Shown: piece by piece, positions 47,089-60,325 of the stretch | Numbering within the stretch: the stretch's first letter is position 1 | How the letters are laid out: every line of letters begins with the position of its first letter | Assembly (NCBI GenBank): GCA_033980235.1 | Contig: CM067070.1 | Coordinates: forward strand, 22,590,199-22,654,198 | Direction: 5' to 3' | Length of the DNA: 64,000 bases | Origin: Diadema setosum | Taxonomy: Eukaryota; Echinodermata; Echinoidea; Diadematoida; Diadematidae | Notes under the pieces: model-generated | Told to the model about the DNA's origin: nothing | The model's input: the letters and a program-made list of their open reading frames with translations, nothing else | Database searches by the model: none | Translations under genes and position numbers: made by a program

Positions 47089-47294
47089 ATACTGTAAAAC
47101 GAGGAATGTTCGCGTGCATTTTAATTTCACGAGCGCCAAGATTCGCGAAATTAAAATACACGCGAAGGTTCTTGTCTTCACTATATGCATTGAATTCCAG
47201 TGACATTTTGTGAAAATTTCATGCCACAAAAAAGGCCGTCAGCTCCAATTCGCGAAAATTTCATGACGCGAATATATCATGTTTTACAGTATTA
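47089..47294. mobile_element. MITE with AATACTGTAAAAC ends
   Basis: Perfect 13-bp inverted ends (aatactgtaaaac / gttttacagtatt), with internal cacgag/gcgaaatt words. A relic of the same family lies near 13655-13785. Confidence 0.8.
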
Positions 47295-49180
47295 TGCTGC
47301 TAGGTTAGCCAGTGAAAAGATGCATGTGGCACAGTCTTGAAAGAGACTGGGGGGGGGGGGGATGGTTAGAATACATTTGACTGATTTATGAAATCTCACT
47401 CCCCGTTTTGAGCAGGGAGTTGTTCTTCTCACTTCCCTGCTTTGAGCAAGGAGAGATTTCAAAACCTGGTCTTTGTCAACTTTTATAACCTACCCATGAA
47501 AAAAAAAAGAGGTTTTCCAGTGGATGAGAGCACCTCTCAGTAGATATTTGAGATGAGAAGCAATAAGATGCCAATATCACCATGGAAACGGGAGACAGAA
47601 TAATTGAGATCTCTATCAGGGATGGAAATATGATATGGCGGGACCTGTTTGAATGCATCACTGGTGTATGACATTCCCGTCGGAGGAGGTCTTCATTTCC
47701 AGTCACCATGGGTAGGGGTCCTGTGTGGGACACTTTGGTTGGATGTATGGAAAGATGACACTGTGTATAGATAAATGCTTGTTAGCCACGCCCATTTTTT
47801 CTACAATGTAGCCTGTGTGAAAGAAATACAATGAAATAAAAACAGGAACATTAGCGCTGAATTCATAGGCAAGGAAGTCAAAGGTCATATGGAGTTTTCA
47901 TTACCTTTTGCCATACCCATTTTTTGGTGGTTGTTGTTGTTGTTGTTGTTGTTGTTTTTTGCTTCCAATTTAGCCTCTGAAAGAAACCAAATGAAACACA
48001 AACAAATATTCTTGAAGTTTAGAGCTGAATTCATGGGGCAGAAAGTCAAATGTCATCCAGAGTTTTTATCACTTTTAGAGCTAGTCTGTCTTTTAGGCTG
48101 GATTGCGGACAGGCTGATTTTGTTACAACATGCATTTCCCATAGACACTTGCCCAAGTATACTCGAAACTCGTCCTCAATGGGTTAATGCACCATTCTGT
48201 TTTATACAAATGCTTGGAAACTTCTAAGTAAACTAAACCGTCTGTGTGCTTATTGAATTGAGTACCAATTCACACAAAAACCCCCCATAGCATTATACAC
48301 ACTGGCCAAAGTCCCTGGTACCGAAGGGGTTAAGACGAGATCAAATCAGTCATGAAGCTGTGCTAAGGTGAAAAGCTTCTTAAAGGTAATGTAATGTAAG
48401 AAATGCCACATTAATTTTCACATGTAAAGAGGGATATAAAGCACATGGTAAACATTTTTCAGAAGTGACAAGAGTGCACTTGAAGTTATGTCAGATTGCA
48501 AGTGTACCAGTAGGTTTCAGTTGTATGACATTTCTGGTACACAGAAAACAAGAAAGATTGATTGACTTCAAATGTTTAAGTTTTGTAGTTACCATATTTT
48601 CCTTATTTAGAACAAAAGTCCTTGTACTGCTTCTGTTGAATATGATGGATGAGTTTCATTTTTATAACAAAAAAAAAAGATCACAAATGTTTACCCATCA
48701 AATCATGAACTCACATTCAGAACTTAATCCAAGAACTCAAGGTATGATATTAAGTTATGGCTTTATCTTATATTTCACATTTATTGAATAAAGATTGTGG
48801 AAGAGAAAGGGGGGGGGGATGGGGGCTTGCACAGGACTGTTTCAGGTGCATGTTTAGCATATCTGTACAATTTCAGTATAAAAATTATGACAAGCAGGGA
48901 ATGATGACTTGTGGTATGCAGTTTTACATTCAAAATGTTTTTATAGAAAGAGTCCATCTGTTCTTTATTGTGACAAACTAGGAATTTATCCCTGACTTGT
49001 GATTCGGAAAGAAATTCTCAGCCAAGGAACAAGTTCACAAACCCAGTGGATGTTGAACTCATAAATCAGAATTGTTTTCCCTCTTTTTCCCTCTTACCTG
49101 GCTATCAAATTCTTGGTCATTGCATGTTTAGCTCCTCCCACCTGTTGTTTGCATATATCGTACACATTCCTAGGAGAAAC
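47295..49180. other. Intronic sequence, little recognised
   Basis: A fragment near 48095-48185 (gttacaacatgcatttccca, gtcctcaatgggtta) matches the short element at 63402. Otherwise no feature. Confidence 0.5.
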
Positions 49181-49183
49181 ACT

Positions 49184-49184
<1 letters not shown>

Positions 49185-49218
<34 letters not shown>

Positions 49219-49244
49219 ACACACACACACACCACACACACAAA
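49185..49244. repeat. (CA)n microsatellite
   Basis: Interrupted CA repeat. Confidence 0.9.
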
Positions 49245-50296
49245 CAATTGATACATTGACCAAAGAAGAATGGGGAGGGGGGGGGGTGGGATTACAGAGA
49301 ACAGGTGTAGCTGTAAAGACATAGTTTATATATGCTCATTTCATGTTCATTTCAACCAACTTTATCACCAATCATACCAGACTATTTGTATGTGCTGTAT
49401 GTGTCATAAAGTCAGTTTTGAGTGGCAATGTGAGGTAATTGAATTCCCATTCCTTTGGGCAACACTCGGTCAACGCAATCACATTTCTTCAGTCCCAGGT
49501 CAGTCAGAGGTATTTCTGTTAACGAGCAATTCAGCCCATGACCTTTGACACTTTAATTCTCTGGGTGAATCAAGCTAGGTCACTGATGGGACACACTTTG
49601 CTTGTACACCAAAAATTTGCGAGCTGGAAGGTTTTCTACAAGTGAAAGTTTTAAATTTTTGTTTTTCCTTAGCTTCCTTTTTGCTTTTTCTATCAATTTT
49701 TTCTATTTCAAGTTTGGCAGGTAACTCAATGCTGTACCTCAGAAACATCTATCAAACTTTACAAGTGAATGCTTGATATAGTGTGGGATCCAAAGCAAAA
49801 TGATCAGTAGGTGCCATGACTACCTTTGTAGCTCCAAGTAAGTTCTCCCCTCCCCTATTATATAAAGTGATTATTTTTTTCCCTATCCGTTGGCATGTGT
49901 AATTGCTAGAAATCCTGGCTCATTCATCAGTCACAGCAATTTAAAAAAAGGGGCCCCAGAATACCATAAACTGAGGTCATCTGTCTGTACATTGCTCTTT
50001 AAAAACAAGTATAAGACCACAGTGACTGAAAACACATTTAATTGTGGTCTCCTTTTTTGGTAGCTTTCAGAATGACATAACAATAACAACAAACAAGCTG
50101 CTTCCCAAGAATGCAGCTCTTAAAGGAGCAGTCTTTAAATAGCAGCTTAATTATGTGGATTGACTGAGGATGAGAGTGGAAGCCACTGGATGAGTGGTAT
50201 GCTTTGAGATTGTTCAGATCACATGTACTTAGTAATCTTTTGACATGCTACAAAGTGGTAAGCACTTCATAGGTGTAGCAATAAAAAGAATCTCTA

Positions 50297-50585
50297 TATC
50301 TGTCTCTCTGTATATCTGTCTATCTTTCTATCTATCTATCTGTCTATCTGTCTTTCTCTCTCTTTATCTATCTGTTTATCAATATTTTTATCTCTCTCTT
50401 TATCTATCTGTCTATCTATCTATTAATCTATCTATCTACCTATCTATCTATCAATCTATCTATCTGTCTCTTTATCTATTTATCTCTGTCTATCTATCTG
50501 TTTTCCATCTACTAGTATCTCTCTCTGTCTATTTATCAATCTGTCAATCTATCTGTCTATCTATCTATCTATCTATATCTATCTA

Positions 50586-50630
<45 letters not shown>

Positions 50631-50685
50631 GTCTGTCTGTCTATCTCTATCTATCCATTTATCCATCTATCTCTTTCTTCCTTTT
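50297..50685. repeat. (TATC)n/(TGTC)n microsatellite, ~390 bp
   Basis: Long degenerate TATC array with TGTC and TCTC variants. It creates a spurious 152-codon Tyr-Leu-Ser-rich frame. Confidence 0.95.
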
Positions 50686-50699
50686 GCTCTTTCACACAC

Positions 50700-52402
50700 A
50701 TGAACACACACAACATTCCCTCAGCTTTTGTTGAGCTGCACTGAAAAATCCCATTATTTGGGGTGACAGGATTTATAGGCCTGACTTCTGGAAAAAAAAA
50801 CATCAACAAACAAATCCTGTGACCATTAATTGTTATGAATGGGAGCTCAGCCAGTCAAAATATAATTAATGGTGGAAACTTAAAAAACAGACAAAGAAAA
50901 CAAACAAATGCATGGATACAAGTTTTGCAGACCCAATTGTAATGAATTCTATTCATTTTTATGTCTCCGCCCGAAGGGTGCCGGAGGCATCATTTCACTT
51001 TACATATCAGAGGGATAGCTGTCATTAAATGGACTCACCAGATGTCTAGATCATGAAATTTTTGTGTTTTCTTTAATTCCTGATCTTCTCTCAAGCATGT
51101 CAGGTGTTGTCTTATTTCCCTGCTGAGGGTAGCGATTGCCTTTTTTGTGGATCATGGGCGTGTCAACTTCTGGAACTTTTGGAATTTGTTTCTTCCAAAT
51201 GCTTTATCTGATCACTTTTCCGAGTGACACAATGAAGATTGTACACACTGTAAGACTAAAAATATTCTATGTGCTATCGTGTTATCGCTAACACATGTGG
51301 CTGAAATGAGTTCTGATGCTGACTCACTTAGTGACTGCAATCTGCAATGGGCAATCACTAATACAGCAACCTTTTACCAAACATGCAACCCTATAGAGTC
51401 CAAGTAGGAGCCTGTATACTGTGTCACAAGAAACATAAAGCAGCATGAAACTTTTGCAAATTGAAGTTGACAGTCTTTTTCGCAACTTGCAACCTTCTAC
51501 TACAGTTATCCTAGCTCATCCATTTTGAACGATCAGCAGGGCTACCAAGGTGATACTGAATGCTGCATAAATCATTTTAAGACATTTTAATCCTGTAATG
51601 ACTCTCAGAGTGCAGTGTATTTGAATGGGACTCTAATCACACAGCCATTACATTTCGTCTCTCCCAAGAATGATACCATGCTGAAGGATGGGCCCATTTT
51701 CTATACCCCTGTCAACCAATCAAGGACACTTCAGAGACTCATGCGCTTGAAAGGAGGGAGAAAAGGAGAGCAAGAAAAAAACAGGAGGGAGGAAGCCTAT
51801 CAAACATAAAGTGTTTTAGAACACGTGTACCAACCATGTGACCAGTTTAATGCTAAATAGGCCTATTTCCAAGGGAAAGAAGGGATGGAAAGAGAGGGTG
51901 GGGGATGTTAGGATAAAGAGAGAGAAAGATGATAGAATGTAGAGAAGAAATGGGCCTTTCTGTTGAATAGTGTGTCTGCTGTCATAAACCTTTTAGTCAG
52001 GTGTGCCGTGGTGATGCTCTTTTAACTGCTATTGATTCATATAGCTTCAACCCTCATTCATATAAGATACTGGCCTCGCAAAAGATCTGTTTCCTTTTGA
52101 TCAGTGTTCTTGCATCTAATTATCTTCATTCCCTCCCCTTCCCACAAACAAACACGCAAACAAAGGAAACAGAAATATGTGTTGAAAAATAAATGTTGTG
52201 CCCAGATCATTTACTCTGCTATACTGCGATGATATCCCTGCATACAAGGTTTATCTGTTGAACTGTTTTATTCAATTTACTGAGATGGGAGGGTTTTTTT
52301 TTTTTTTTGACAAAGAGAAACTAAATCATCAGACTTTTAGGTGTTTCATTTGTTTGTCATATTTATTGCAAAGCCCTTGTCTGTCACAACTGGTTTCAAA
52401 TT
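50700..52402. other. Intronic sequence with one hairpin fragment
   Basis: A short cctccgcccgaagggtgccggaggc hairpin piece (about 50964-50990), related to the end of the 9247 element. No gene. Confidence 0.5.
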
Positions 52403-52406
52403 TTAA

Positions 52407-52787
52407 AGGGATAGTACAGTATTGGTGGAGATGAGAATTGGGCTTTTAACTTTTTGTGAGATACCAAGAAAACACTTATGATATAGTACAGAGCATACCA
52501 TTTTAAGAGGAATTCAAAGTTTATTTGATGAAAATCGGGTTTGGAGTGAATGAAACATCCAAAAACAAAGTAAAACAAAGCAATCGTAATAAAGTGTGGG
52601 TCCCACACTTTATAGAATCGCTCTTTTTTGGATATCTCAGCCATTTCAAAACCAATTTTCATCAAATAAACGTTGAATTCCTCATAGAATTACATGCTCT
52701 TTCATATTTCATAAGAGGTTTCTCATTATCTCACCAAAAAATGTTAGAAACCTGAAATTATGTCTCAACCAAAACTGTACGATCCCT
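52407..52787. mobile_element. TTAA-flanked MITE, family K3, copy 1
   Basis: AGGGATAGTACAGT...ACTGTACGATCCCT between TTAA at 52403-52406 and 52788-52791. The arms pair nearly end to end around a gtgtgggtcccacac centre. Copy 2 at 57320 is in the opposite orientation. Confidence 0.9.
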
Positions 52788-53184
52788 TTAAAGAACCTTT
52801 TTTTTCTTTGCCAAGCTCACCTTTGACAAATCACCTTTCCCACTGGTTTTACCCCAAGAAACTCTTCTCCCTGGGATAATTCAAAAGCCAACGTTGTTTA
52901 ATGTTTGCTACTTGTGAAATCAGAAAACAGCTCATATTGAATTCTACCATTTACCTAAACCTCTGGTTTATGTGTTTTTTCATATTCTTTTTCTCAACTT
53001 TATGTTACAATGTATTTTACAAATGCAATGTATGGAAAACTTCATGTCATACAGTGAATCAAATATAATCTTTGTTTAGAGTCTCAAACTATGTAATTGA
53101 TTCTGTCTTTAAAAAAATGCACAACATCTTCTGGAATGAAAAGAAATCTGCAACATCTCATGAATTAAGATATGTGACAATTAA

Positions 53185-53541
53185 AGGGGAAGGCTAGTAA
53201 CTGATCAGTGGGAATCAGTGGAAATGCTGGGAGATGATTGTGGCAATCCTTATGGGATTCATTCAAGAGTTCATTGTATATCTATTGTTGTGTGAAAATG
53301 ATTTGCTTCAGAACGGTCTCATATTCAAGTAATGTGCAGATTAATGCTGCGTCACTGACCAGGGACACTAACCTGGAAGCATTAAACTGCACATTACTTG
53401 AATATGAGACCATTCTGAAGCAAATCATTTTTACACAACAATAGATATACAATGAACTCTTAAATGAATCCCATAAGGATTGCCACAATCATCTCCCAGC
53501 ATTTCCACTAATTCCCACTGATCAGTTACTAGCCTTCCCCT
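53185..53541. mobile_element. TTAA-flanked foldback element, family K4
   Basis: AGGGGAAGGCTAGTAACTGA...TCAGTTACTAGCCTTCCCCT between TTAA at 53181-53184 and 53542-53545. The arms are about 165 bp and nearly perfect around a short centre (gtcactgaccagggacacta), so each strand shows a near-identical 68-codon shadow frame. Confidence 0.92.
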
Positions 53542-54220
53542 TTAAACCTAGACATTGCGTATTGTGTACGTTTAACATGTACACACAATTCACTGTACAC
53601 TATGCATGCGTGCAATGTGTATGCGGGTAATGACATTAAAGTCAGTGATGACGATATAGATAGTCTGTAATAAATAATTAGGAAGTGTGATCTTGACCTT
53701 TTACCCTTAAAAGCCCTAATTAATATTTTGACTTGATTTTAATGGTGCAATATGCTGCAGAAAGACAGGAAGAGAATATTCTAAATTTTAAAAGACAACA
53801 TCTCCTGATCTTACTCGAGTGCACTACAGACTAGCCTCAGGTATGAAACGGTGCTCTGCCCGCACCTTGTGTTTAATTAGCAAATCATACCCCAGACGTC
53901 CTTCTACAGTGCGCTCGGGTGACGTCTGGAGAAGTTTGGTATGAAAGGGGTATTAAATTTGACCCCTTTGGGCAAGAGTCCCATACATTTATCAGGTTGG
54001 TGCCCATCTATTCTGCTCTCACAAAAGTGATTTTTAATGCTGAAGCGGCGTCCAGGAAGGCAAGGTTGTTTGAAGATCCCTGGCATCATTAAGATCACTG
54101 GAGTTATTTTCCAAGCTTGTTCGTCGCTCCACTTCAAGACTGCATGTATTGCAGCTGAAAGAAATCTATACCAACACTGCTCTTTTTTACTGCAGCCTTA
54201 TAATAATGATGGTATTATTA

Positions 54221-54687
54221 CCTCCGCCAAGGGAGGAGGTTATGTTTTCGTTACCGTTGGTTTGTTCGTTTGTTAGTTAATTTGTCCGTGTGCAAAATAA
54301 CTCAAAAAGTAGTTAACGGATTGAGATGAAACTTGCAGGAAAGGTTGAGAATGACACAAGTAACAAATGATTAACTTTTGGTAGTGATCCCAGAATTTTC
54401 GATATTTTGGCAGGTAGGGTCAATGAACTTGGGAGTTCAGGCTGCGCGTATTTTAGGTTTGCATTCGCGCACTAAAGTGCGTGCTCTAGTTTCTGCTAGG
54501 GCTTGCACGCTGTGCAGCTGAGGGTTTTTTTTTTTCTATATTGAGAAATCGGGCGGCTTTCAGCACACAATGCTATAAGTACATATGGGTGGAAATCACT
54601 GATCTCTGTGGAAGAACAAGATCTTCAGTGTTGGAAATGAGCTGCATGCTTGGTGGAGGTCTGCGCTCTCAGAGTGCTTCTCTAGTT
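54221..54687. mobile_element. Dispersed repeat (CCTCCGCCAAGGGAGGAGG...)
   Basis: Starts cctccgccaagggaggaggt, followed by gttatgttttcgttaccgtt, and ends ggtggaggtctgcgctctca...cttctctagtt. It resembles a widespread repeat type of unknown class. Non-coding. Confidence 0.55.
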
Positions 54688-54761
54688 ACAGAATATGATA
54701 TTCTTTATCCAGGGTAGCCTCTTCAGTGTTGCCACTGATCTACCAGAGGGCCCTGCCAGTA

Positions 54762-55193
54762 GGCCCGTTCACACACAAGGGAAAAAGTGCGATTTAAAAA
54801 TTGATTTTCTTATCGCGATCAAAATTTCGAAATTTTTTCCAGTGTGGACAGAAAAATCTCACTAATTACCGCGATCCTTATCGCGATCCAACTCGCACTA
54901 TTAGTGCGATTTTTCAAAATAATCATGATTATTTTGCCAAGCGTCGTGTGTGTGAGCGCGATCGAGATTCGAAAATCTGTATTTTTAATCCCATCGTTCG
55001 TAGCGCGTGCGAAACTCTATTGGGACTGCGGGGTCAGTCTTCGGTCATGCAAGATTCGTGCATGCGCAGTTTGGCCACTGATCGTTCTTTCCTTGCTGCG
55101 AAGTGCGATTTTTCCCTGTGTATAACCAGTCGAAAAAAAATCGAAAATTAGATCGCGATTGAAATTTCGATTTTCATTGTTTGTGAACGGGCC
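54762..55193. mobile_element. TA-flanked MITE with GGCCCGTTCACA ends
   Basis: Inverted ends ggcccgttcacacacaa / ttgtttgtgaacgggcc, each bordered by TA. The interior is full of tcgcgatc and aaatttcga words in both directions. Confidence 0.85.
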
Positions 55194-55214
55194 TAGTATC
55201 ATTACCCTAATAGG

Positions 55215-55367
55215 GTTGCCAGCTACTGCCTATTTATTACACCTGGATAGATAGGGACATGATGGGTATAAAATAACTTGTCCAAGGATGTAGGCACTTG
55301 ACGGGATTCGAACGCGGTACCTCTGATTGAGAATCAGGAGTCTTAGCCACTATGCTTCAGTGCCCCC
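55215..55367 (-). mobile_element. tRNA-derived SINE, copy 2
   Basis: Read on the minus strand: gggggcactgaagcatagtg contains an A box (agcatagtggctaaga), and gcgttcgaatcccgt (55302-55316) is a B box. The body cctacatccttggacaag matches the start of the body of the SINE at 27626. The 3' part is truncated or diverged. Confidence 0.75.
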
Positions 55368-56065
55368 TTACTTATAGACATTAGTAGCATCAAAGTTTTT
55401 ATTTTCTATTTGTAACCACCTTACTTTGTGCAACAAGACATTTCTTCTTTTTATCTAACCACCTTGCTTCAGTGCCACCAGAAGTTTAACTTTCCTTTTC
55501 CTTGGTTTTTAAACCTCCTTACTTACTGTCGTCTGTCTGAACTAGTCTCCCATGCATGACAGGAGAGGAAGTAGGATTACTTTTCTGTATTTCTACGTAA
55601 TGCAATTGATTACTGCCGAACAAATCTACTCGTGGTGTGAAAATAATGCTGGACGCGATCTTCAGGTGACAGTAAGGTGTTGCAAAGGACTGCCGAAAAG
55701 AGCTACCGTCAATTTTCCCCGCTTGCATAAAAGACTCGGAAGCGCAAAAAGTGCTGGCATGGTCACAACAGACTTGGCATGACTTTTAATGCCTTCAAAG
55801 ATAGGACAGATTTACTCTGCTGTGCAACAATGCCCGAGTAGCTCTCTAGACAAACTTCCATATATCAGAGTGGAATTAATGAAATTCCTTTATTATTCTT
55901 TTTTTTTTCTTTGCGTTATTGTTCTTGGTTTGTTTATTTTAGTGGTGCATCTGATGCTTATCATGACTGGGTACATGCAGTAGGCAGGTTATCAACAAGT
56001 ACAGTTATTTATCCATGCACGTGTGAACAAGTGTGCGATGTTTTGAGCCACTGAAGATTCACTGA

Positions 56066-56520
56066 AGAAGAAGCTGAAGCAGGAGAAGGAGAGGAAAGAG
56101 AAGAAGAAGAAGAAGAGGAAGAAGAAGAAGGAGAAGAAGGAGAAGAAGGAGAAGAAGGAGGAGAAGAAGGAGAAGAAGGAGAAGAAGAAGGAGAAGAAGG
56201 AGAAGAAGGAGAAGAAGAAGGAGAAGAAGAAGAAGAAGGAGAAGAAGGAGGAGAAGAAGAAGAAGGAGAAGAAGGAGAAGAAGAAGGAGAAGAAGAAGAA
56301 GAAGAAGAAGGAGAAGAAGAAGAAGAAGAAGAAGAAGGAGAAGAAGAAGAAGAAGGAGAAGAAGAAAAAGGAGAAGAAGGAGAAGAAGAAGGAGAAGAAG
56401 GAGAAGAAGAAGAAGAAGGAGAAGAAGGAGAAGAAGAAGAAGAAGAAGAAGAAGAAGGAGAAGAAGAAGAAGAAGGAGAAGAAGAAGGAGGAGGAGGAGG
56501 AGGAGGAGGAGAAGGAGGAT
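56066..56520. repeat. 455-bp purine tract (GAA/GGA)n
   Basis: Almost uninterrupted purines on the plus strand built of GAAGAA and GAAGGA units, ending in (GGA)n. The minus strand is read as poly-Leu or poly-Phe/Ser frames, which are artefacts. Confidence 0.95.
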
Positions 56521-56786
56521 GGCAATGCCTGTCCTTATGGCTTCATATGGCAGCATTTTTTGTTTATATGTCTTCAAAACGTGATGTAGAGTGCAGCACA
56601 ATAAGGATCCGTGTACTCTTTGTTAATGTTTTGCTAAGAGTTTCTGGAATTCCACATTCATAAAGCTGATGTATGCATTGTAGGAATCATTTTCAGCTAT
56701 TTTCCCATAAATTCTAGAAGGAATGTCTGTATTTGATTTAATTGATCCATTTCTTTGCTCTTTTTTAAAATATAATTTTAGTTTTT

Positions 56787-56818
56787 ATGCCTCCGCCACG
56801 AAGTGGTGCCGGAGGCAT
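56787..56818. repeat. Isolated CCTCCGCCACGAAGTGGTGCCGGAGG hairpin
   Basis: Matches the right-end hairpin of the 9247-10562 repeat but stands alone, in reverse orientation. Confidence 0.7.
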
Positions 56819-57319
56819 TATTAATTTTTTGGTTTGATGGTCTCAAAACAGTCTGATTTCACTATTTCTTTGAGTTTCCTCCAGACTGGTGAATGCTCAG
56901 CTTTGTTTGAGAAGCCCAAAAGCACTCTAGATTTGAAAGAAGACTACAGAGTGCATTTTATGGATAGCTTATGTCAGTTTTTGCGCAGCAATACAACATA
57001 GGAAGTGAAGAAGGATTTGACATTTTAAGTCTTTCCATTTACTTTTTGAGATGAGATGCAGCTTTACAAAAAAAAAGGACTAAGGACTCTGAAACAAAGA
57101 CAATACACTTCAAACTTTATCTTTCAAATTTCATTTTATTTTCCTGCATTTTTCTCCAAGTAAATACAACATTATAAACCAATTTTCCACAATGATTAGG
57201 CCTACATCGGGCAAATCAGACCCAGAAATGAACAAACCAAAAGAGAAACAGATAAAACAGATAAAACCCTTTTTTCTTTTCCTAATTGGCATGTGGTCCT
57301 CTTCAGTATAATGACTTAA

Positions 57320-57701
57320 AGGGATCGTACAGTTCTGGTTGAGACCTAATTTCAGGTTTCTAACATTTGTAGGTGAGATAATGAGAAACCTCATATGAAA
57401 TATGAAAGAGCATGGAATTTTATGAGGAATTCAACATTTATTTGATAAAAATTGGTTTTGAAATGGCTGAGATATCCAAAAAAGAACGATTCTAGTAAAG
57501 TGTGGGACCCACACTTTGTAACGATCACTATGTTTTACTTTGTTTTTGGATGTTTCAGTTATTCCAAACCCGATTTTCATCAAATAAACTTTGAATTCCT
57601 CTTAAAATGGTAGGCTCTGTACAATATCATAAGTGTTTTCTTGGTATCTTGCAAAATTTTAAAAGCCTAATTCTCATCACGACCAAAACTGTACTATCCC
57701 T
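57320..57701. mobile_element. TTAA-flanked MITE, family K3, copy 2
   Basis: AGGGATCGTACAGT...ACTGTACTATCCCT between TTAA at 57316-57319 and 57702-57705. Reverse-complement relative of the 52407 copy over its full length. Confidence 0.9.
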
Positions 57702-57705
57702 TTAA

Positions 57706-60085
57706 TGGTCATTCCTCCTATCTGTTCAGATGGCAAGTAAAGGGACTGAAGTCATACCCTACTCCTGTGTGGTCAATCAACTGAAGAAAAGTTTTTCGTC
57801 AATGGAAGTGGTTGTTCGAAATTGTGTAGAGAACATTAAAAGTAAGAGCTCGTGGGATCATGGAATTCTCCACCCTGTGGTCTGGTCCATAGCTGTCTCA
57901 TCACGTTTGACCCCTCACATTTTCCCCCTGTATGATTTGGGAGTTTGTTTTCAGATGGGAGGAAAGAAAAGCAAACAGCAGCATAAATTTTCCAGTCAGG
58001 TGTTCGGGTAGAGAGCAGTGAAGGTTGGTTTGGAAAACCAAAGAGTTAGTAGCTCCAAGGAGCTTCTAACACTGAAGCTCCTTGGTAGCTCTTTGGGAAA
58101 ACATTTGTGAAAGGAAACTGCCTGCTTTCTAAAGCCTTGAAATGCCTGGTTTTATCTTATAGGATTGAGTTTGTATGAAATATGGCAGTCAAGGTAGGAA
58201 TGAGGCCAAAACAACTCCAGTCCAAACTCAGGTTGAGAAAAACTGTGTTGTGCGTGAGTAGCCTTTTTGGGCAGGATGTGTAGGTACAGTGGGTACATGG
58301 TAGACCCCACACAGGTATGGGTTCTAAGAAGAGGAGCTAGTGCATTTAAAATGGAAATTGTTGGACTGAAAATATAAAGGCTGTGAAAATGTGCCTAATT
58401 ATACATGGAGTGTAAGACTTGGCATTTATCCACATGTTTGTGCATCTTACATGAAATGCCTGAGTAGGCCTGAGTCCCTTTTGGCTTTCTGCCATATTTT
58501 TTGAAACATTTTAATCCTTTTGCACTACTAGGGATTAGGGTTTTTGTTTTATTGTTTAAGTTAGGATTAGAGAAGTCAGTTCAGGTTTACCTATAAGATG
58601 AAGGATTAGAGATTAGGACTTGCGGCATTAGGCAAGGGGCTTCAGATGTGGCTCACGATAAGGCATTAGGAGATTGATGGTCTACACATATGAGAAAATC
58701 ATTTGGAATGAAATGGGAATTACCAGAAGAATGTACTTATGTAGTACAGCATGAATAAAATGGTGACAAAGTTTTTCAGCAGCTTCTCTGGAACATTCTC
58801 TTGGGTTTATAAGTGAAATGTTCCATAGATGTGTTGCCTGTTGGAGGTGATCTATCATATTATCAGCTTTATTATATCATACTGTCAAACTGAGTAACAT
58901 AATCTGACAGTATCTTGGTACATTTATACAGAGGAAGATGTGGATACATGTATCAAGAAGTTCTGATTTCTGAGAATTTGCAACCAATTCTTGACTTCCT
59001 AATAATATCCTTTGGATATAATTCACACAAACACAGATAGATGCATACTGTAAAATAGTTGGTGTATAGTACTATGAATTGTAACAAAACAATGTATTGA
59101 TAAATTATAGGCCTAAATGTTTTGCAAAAGTAATTTGTACATATTCATCTGGTCCACACATGCCTTTCTTCAACATTGAGAATTTTTTTCAAAGCACCAG
59201 ATAAAAATCTCCCAGGATACTTAAGAGTACTGAACAAGTTAGACCTTTTTATGCCATCCGTAGGCCTAGGCCTACATTCCTTTTTTATTTTTTATTTTTG
59301 CTTTGTTATCAAGGTCTATTCTTTCCTGAAGTTTGTCAGACTGTTACTATGATGCAAATATATTCTCAAATGGTTCAATGAGATTTCTTTAAAAAAAAGA
59401 CAGAAAAAATGTCTCGTCAAATATGCTCACGAAGTTGACCTCAAGAACCCGTAGCTATGTGACTACCTGCAGTACTTCCCAACAAGTCACCATTCTCTTT
59501 CATCACAGATACTCAAACATATGGTAAAAACAGTCCTTGCTGTTTCCATTCAGCCCCAGTACTTTCTACAAACATTCAGAATTATGCTTTGTTTGTATCA
59601 AATATGTCGCGATGAAATCACATCTGACTATTGGACTGCCAAGTGAATTTTTTTTTCTCCAGTGTTCATGCAGTTTAGATAAAAGAAAGTATAGGCCCTA
59701 CAGTATGAGTTTATTCTTCCATACTTGTTTGTCAAAAAGGCCATTGTGAGGAAGAAAGGTGAACGATCCCGACAAGGACTACACACACATGATACTATCA
59801 CAAACCTTTCTCCCTCACTTACTTTACCATGCAAATCTTCAAACAAGGCCATTGGCTCCAACAGTTGGCTGCATGGACATCCTTACAGTATTTTCTGCCA
59901 TGTTCATTATGTACATTCATTTCTCCTTCTTGTAAAATGAAATGTAGATAACTAATTGACAACAAACTTTGCAAGCAATGTTTCAGGTTTGCTCACTTGA
60001 ACAAAATAATGAGAGAAGACAACTTTATGAAAGGGAGGAAAATGATACCTTCACATAAGAAATACCAGGAAAAGTTTCTTTTATT
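57706..60085. other. Intronic sequence, no gene recognised
   Basis: Includes a short hairpin (gctccaaggagc / gctccttggtagc, about 58051-58090). A 93-codon frame at 57730-58011 has no recognisable motif. Confidence 0.5.
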
Positions 60086-60086
60086 T

Positions 60087-60325
60087 GAAGAGTTTGTTTG
60101 CAAAAACCGATAAGTCCAAATTTGCCAAATGGAGATATTTGCGTCAAGAAAAATACAGAAAATAATAAGAAAATTTTTACGTCTTTTGACTATAACTTCA
60201 AAAATGTACCTTTATATGTAGTGACCAATATATCATTTAAAAGGTATTATTTTGTACTTTATGACAAAGACCGTATTTCAAAATCTTCAAAAATGGACTT
60301 ATAGGTTTTTACGAACAAACTCTTC
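60087..60325. mobile_element. MITE with GAAGAGTTTGTTTGCAAAAACC ends
   Basis: The left end gaagagtttgtttgcaaaaa and the right end tttttacgaacaaactcttc are inverted repeats extending through ataagtcca. Related at the ends to the 25727 element. Confidence 0.8.

Noticed and set aside
50245..50703. 152-residue Tyr/Leu/Ser-rich frame
   Set aside because: Produced by the TATC/TGTC microsatellite.
53238..53488. Near-identical 68-residue frames on both strands
   Set aside because: A result of the near-perfect inverted repeat of the TTAA foldback element.
56059..56601. 180-residue poly-Leu and 177-residue Phe/Ser frames on the minus strand
   Set aside because: They are translations of the purine tract in other frames, with no start context or conserved sequence.
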